The position numbers and the translations under genes were made by a program. The notes under the pieces are model-generated. The model searched no databases and was not told the DNA's origin. It worked only from the letters and a program-made list of their open reading frames with translations. Below are positions 5,782 through 7,402 of a stretch of 7,402 nucleotides of DNA, piece by piece (the stretch's first letter is position 1; every line of letters begins with the position of its first letter). Origin of the DNA: Omnitrophica WOR_2 bacterium GWA2_47_8 (GTDB lineage Bacteria > Omnitrophota > Gorgyraeia > Zapsychrales > GWA2-47-8); the NCBI GenBank assembly GCA_001805375.1, contig MHFY01000094.1, positions 24,126 through 31,527 of the forward strand, in the 5' to 3' direction.

Positions 5782-7377
5782 TTATTTCCTTTCCAAAAGT
5801 TTTTCCAAGACCAGCCTTCGTAACTCAACGGCAATGCCGCCCATAAAAAGTGTCGCCTTTTTATCTCCAAAGTAAATTTTACGGACCACGCGGTCTTCCG
5901 GGCCGATGGGAAAAGGGTGCTCACCCTGGATCGGGGTCACATAATCGGTGGCGACCCAAATTGTCCGCGAGATGTTCAACTGCCTCAAACCTGTAAAACT
6001 TTTGATCTCCGGCAAGGCCGAAGGCATCGCATACATTGTAACATTCAAAGGCTTCTGAACATATCCCATTTCCGGATAGGCTAAAATTTGCGCGACAATA
6101 AATGGAGCCACCACCTGATCATATTCGCGCGCCCCTTCTAATTCTTTGGCTATCTGCCGGTACATCTTCAGATCATTCCGGTATTCCAAATTCTGTTCCA
6201 TGATGACATAATCCGTATTTTTCTCATTCCCACCATAACTAAAGACCCAGGAGGCGGCCATCATTCCTATAAGGATGATATTCCTTAGCCGGGCCGGCAG
6301 ATTTAAGGCCGTCACACTCCAAATAAAAATAAAAATAATGAACGGCGACACAGTCAGACGGTAGCGGGGCGAGACGGCAAGAAAATTAAGGAACAGGAAG
6401 AACCACGTCAGTGCATAGAGAAAAACAATGGAAACGGCGGAAAAACCCTTCTCCTGCACGGCCTTTCGATCCTTTATCACCGTCCAAAGGAGAACCCCCA
6501 GCCCAAGGATAAAAAGATAAAAGATGAACATCGCTTTTAACGACGGCCATCCGGCAAATAAATGGATCATCCCCCCGGAGACATGCTGATCCTGGATCCA
6601 AAATTTGGCCCCAAAGATCAGGGCCGCAAAGAAAAAGCTGAGATTCCCCCAGATCAATTCCGGCGTTATCCTTTTTCCCCCGGCAAAGAACTTAAACCAG
6701 CTCGCTAAAAAGACCGCCGCGCAGGCATACACCCCGGTCCCTTTGATAGCGACGGAAAGGATGGCAAAGATACCCGCGCGCCTTACATTGTTTTGGATCA
6801 ACGCGTAGGCGGATAACACGGCGAACAAGAGGCAGGGCATTTCCATGTTAATGGCCTCCGCCTGCGCCTGAAAGAGCGGATAAAAAAGCAGGACCAGCGC
6901 CCCCAAAAAAGCGGTTTTGATCTCAAAAACATATTCTAAGATCTTTCGAAAATAAACGACCGTCAGCGTAGCTATCAGGAACATCACAAGGTGATTGACC
7001 GCTAAAAATAACTTTGCCGAAGGAATAAGCTTCAGGAGAAGCGCCAAAAAGGTAGGGTAAATGGAGAACACATAAACCTTGGGGCCTCCTAAGGCATATC
7101 CCGTTTGATGAAATAATCCTCCATAGTCAAAACCATGCCGAGACAGCCACACGGCCTCTAAAAACGGCCCGCCGACGGCATCGCCGTAAGGAGGGAAAAA
7201 TAAAACTTCGCTTTTGGTTATAAGAAGGTAAAAAAAGACCGCCGCTCCAAAAACCTTCGGCGTGAGCTGTTTACCATAGAATAAACAAAAACATAAAAAA
7301 AGAGAACCTGAAATGATCTGCCCCAACGGGCCGAAAAATAACCGTTCCGCTTCTCCCAGATAAAAATTTAAAGGCAT
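5782..7377 (-). CDS. Polytopic GT-C glycosyltransferase (GT39/ArnT-like), start uncertain
   Basis: A protein of at least 531 residues with about 11-12 predicted hydrophobic helices between residues 18 and 400, followed by a soluble C-terminal region of about 130 residues. After the first helices, the loop FFPPYGDAVGGPFLEAVWLSRHGFDY (60-85) carries D66, in the position of the catalytic acidic residue in the first extracytoplasmic loop of GT39/ArnT-type enzymes. QAQAEAINMEMPCLLFAVLSAYALI (about 169-193) resembles the second conserved loop and helix of that fold. Such enzymes use polyprenyl-phosphate sugars to glycosylate lipids, glycans or proteins on the outer face; the acceptor is unknown. 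The ATG at 7377 has no visible ribosome binding site, and the frame stays open to the window's right edge, so the true start may lie outside. It is followed after 2 bp by the GT2 gene, a likely donor-acceptor enzyme pair. Confidence 0.87.
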   Translation of the reverse strand: MPLNFYLGEAERLFFGPLGQIISGSLFLCFCLFYGKQLTPKVFGAAVFFYLLITKSEVLFFPPYGDAVGGPFLEAVWLSRHGFDYGGLFHQTGYALGGPKVYVFSIYPTFLALLLKLIPSAKLFLAVNHLVMFLIATLTVVYFRKILEYVFEIKTAFLGALVLLFYPLFQAQAEAINMEMPCLLFAVLSAYALIQNNVRRAGIFAILSVAIKGTGVYACAAVFLASWFKFFAGGKRITPELIWGNLSFFFAALIFGAKFWIQDQHVSGGMIHLFAGWPSLKAMFIFYLFILGLGVLLWTVIKDRKAVQEKGFSAVSIVFLYALTWFFLFLNFLAVSPRYRLTVSPFIIFIFIWSVTALNLPARLRNIILIGMMAASWVFSYGGNEKNTDYVIMEQNLEYRNDLKMYRQIAKELEGAREYDQVVAPFIVAQILAYPEMGYVQKPLNVTMYAMPSALPEIKSFTGLRQLNISRTIWVATDYVTPIQGEHPFPIGPEDRVVRKIYFGDKKATLFMGGIAVELRRLVLEKLLERK

Positions 7378-7402
7378 GGCTGATGGGATACGAAACCACC
7401 GG

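Noticed and set aside
6386..6601. Minus-strand open frame of 71 codons within the GT-C gene
   Set aside because: It is a frame-shifted shadow of the membrane protein; the main frame is continuous and hydrophobic as expected.

Overview
The window looks like chromosomal DNA from an uncultivated, Gram-negative-type bacterium of balanced to slightly AT-rich composition. Single-domain receivers, PilZ proteins fused to membrane coiled coils, polyprenyl-phosphate glycosyltransferases and stand-alone Cas4/RecB-like nucleases recall Omnitrophota or related PVC/Elusimicrobia-like genomes. That placement is an impression from protein style; no rRNA or marker gene here proves it. No tRNA, rRNA, CRISPR array, insertion sequence or phage gene was seen.

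Layout from left to right. (1) Positions 1-1548 hold a minus-strand run: a YgjP-type zinc metallopeptidase (883-1548), a DUF167/YggU protein (656-874), a GatB/YqeY-domain protein (126-575) and the first 35 codons of a membrane-anchored protein, possibly a polysaccharide deacetylase (1-106). (2) Positions 1648-2700, also minus, encode a protein with a cytoplasmic PilZ domain carrying a complete c-di-GMP-binding signature, one transmembrane helix and about 160 residues of coiled coil predicted outside the membrane. It has a clear sigma70-type promoter (2762-2790). (3) A 330-bp divergent intergenic region (2701-3030) contains that promoter, two overlapping inverted repeats and a 10-bp direct repeat. 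(4) The only plus-strand gene (3031-3423) is a single-domain response regulator. It converges with the next cluster, leaving 2 bp between stop codons. (5) Positions 3426-7377 are a compact minus-strand operon, in transcription order: a polytopic GT-C/GT39-like glycosyltransferase, a GtrB/DPMS-like GT2 polyprenyl-phosphate glycosyltransferase, a class I SAM methyltransferase and a PD-(D/E)XK nuclease with four cysteines. Intergenic distances are 2 nt, 0 nt and a 4-nt ATGA overlap.

How the parts fit. The GT2 enzyme probably makes a lipid-linked sugar donor on the cytoplasmic face, and the GT-C enzyme probably uses such a donor on the outer face, giving a small envelope-glycosylation module. The methyltransferase could modify the glycan or lipid, but its substrate cannot be read from the sequence. 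The nuclease is translationally coupled to this module although its predicted chemistry is DNA cleavage, which is the oddest arrangement here. The divergent receiver and PilZ genes form a plausible signalling pair, phosphorelay plus c-di-GMP, with no sensor kinase or c-di-GMP enzyme in the window. No clearly new multi-gene system is demonstrated. The best leads are the PilZ transmembrane coiled-coil protein, the structured divergent promoter region, and the nuclease with its 2+2 cysteine layout.
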